Under the pieces are notes generated by a model. The model ran no database searches and was not told where the DNA came from. It saw only the letters and a program-made list of their open reading frames with translations. The translations under genes and the position numbers were made by a program. A stretch of DNA of 6,428 bases from Hadesarchaea archaeon (GTDB lineage: Archaea; Hadarchaeota; Hadarchaeia; Hadarchaeales; Hadarchaeaceae), in NCBI GenBank assembly GCA_023129675.1, contig JAGMBM010000028.1, forward strand, positions 1-6,428. Reading direction: 5' to 3'. Of the stretch, positions 6,379 to 6,428 are shown piece after piece. The stretch's first letter is position 1. Each line of letters begins with the position of its first letter.

Positions 6379-6428
6379 TTAAAGCGGTCACAGCAAAGCA
6401 CAAAAACATGAGTTTTCGGAGGGGCGCC
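6379..6428. other. Short 3' flank, no gene assigned
   Basis: Only 50 bases follow the stop. They contain a weak 5-bp inverted repeat (AAAAC at 6403-6407, GTTTT at 6412-6416, loop ATGA) with no following T-run, so a terminator cannot be claimed. GGAGGGG at 6418-6424 resembles a Shine-Dalgarno core and could serve a gene starting just beyond the window, but nothing inside the window confirms it. Confidence 0.3.

Noticed and set aside
6402..6417. Intrinsic terminator after the stop codon
   Set aside because: The stem is only 5 A/T-rich pairs with one G-C pair and is followed by CGGAGGGG rather than a T-run.
6408..6428. Start of a following gene at the ATG at 6408 (reading MSFRRGA)
   Set aside because: Only seven codons are visible, no ribosome site precedes it, and the GGAGG motif lies after the ATG rather than before it.

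Overview
The window is essentially one gene. A single plus-strand reading frame is open from the first base to a TGA at 6376-6378, giving 2125 codons in view. The true start lies upstream of the window. Only 50 bases follow the stop. No other gene, RNA gene, mobile element or CRISPR array can be supported.

The protein is a very large, modular, extracellular-type repeat protein. In order it contains: (1) 28 complete and one partial copy of a 16-residue unit with two Trp each (1-1389); (2) six Ig/fibronectin-III-like domains of about 95 residues (1390-3129); (3) three NEW3/CARDB-like beta-sandwich domains (3130-4122); (4) a NosD-type right-handed parallel beta-helix (4123-5007); (5) three more NEW3-like domains (5008-5973); (6) a C-terminal domain ending in a duplicated 14-residue motif (5974-6375). 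There is no enzymatic signature, no transmembrane segment and no sorting signal at the C-terminus. About 34 N-X-S/T sequons lie downstream of the Trp array and none inside it. This fits a secreted or cell-surface adhesin, stalk or S-layer-associated protein.

The organism is most likely an uncultivated anaerobic archaeon. The beta-helix ends in the WDNGYPSGGNYWNDYTG and GSDGIGDTPY signature familiar from archaeal NosD-like surface proteins. The NEW3 domains carry the archaeal-style 'SISPxYxxGxPG ... DNAGW ... SCIAHA' pattern. Hadarchaeota, Bathyarchaeia or a Methanophagales-like lineage are guesses from memory, not demonstrated. Base composition is moderate in GC, with a visibly AT-richer beta-helix.

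The main points of interest are: the Trp-rich 16-residue array, which I cannot assign to a named family; its nested higher-order duplications, including a 74-bp perfect repeat; the apparent insertion of the beta-helix between two sibling NEW3 domains; and the C-terminal tandem 'LFxxIMxIKGxWP' motif, which could serve as an attachment module.
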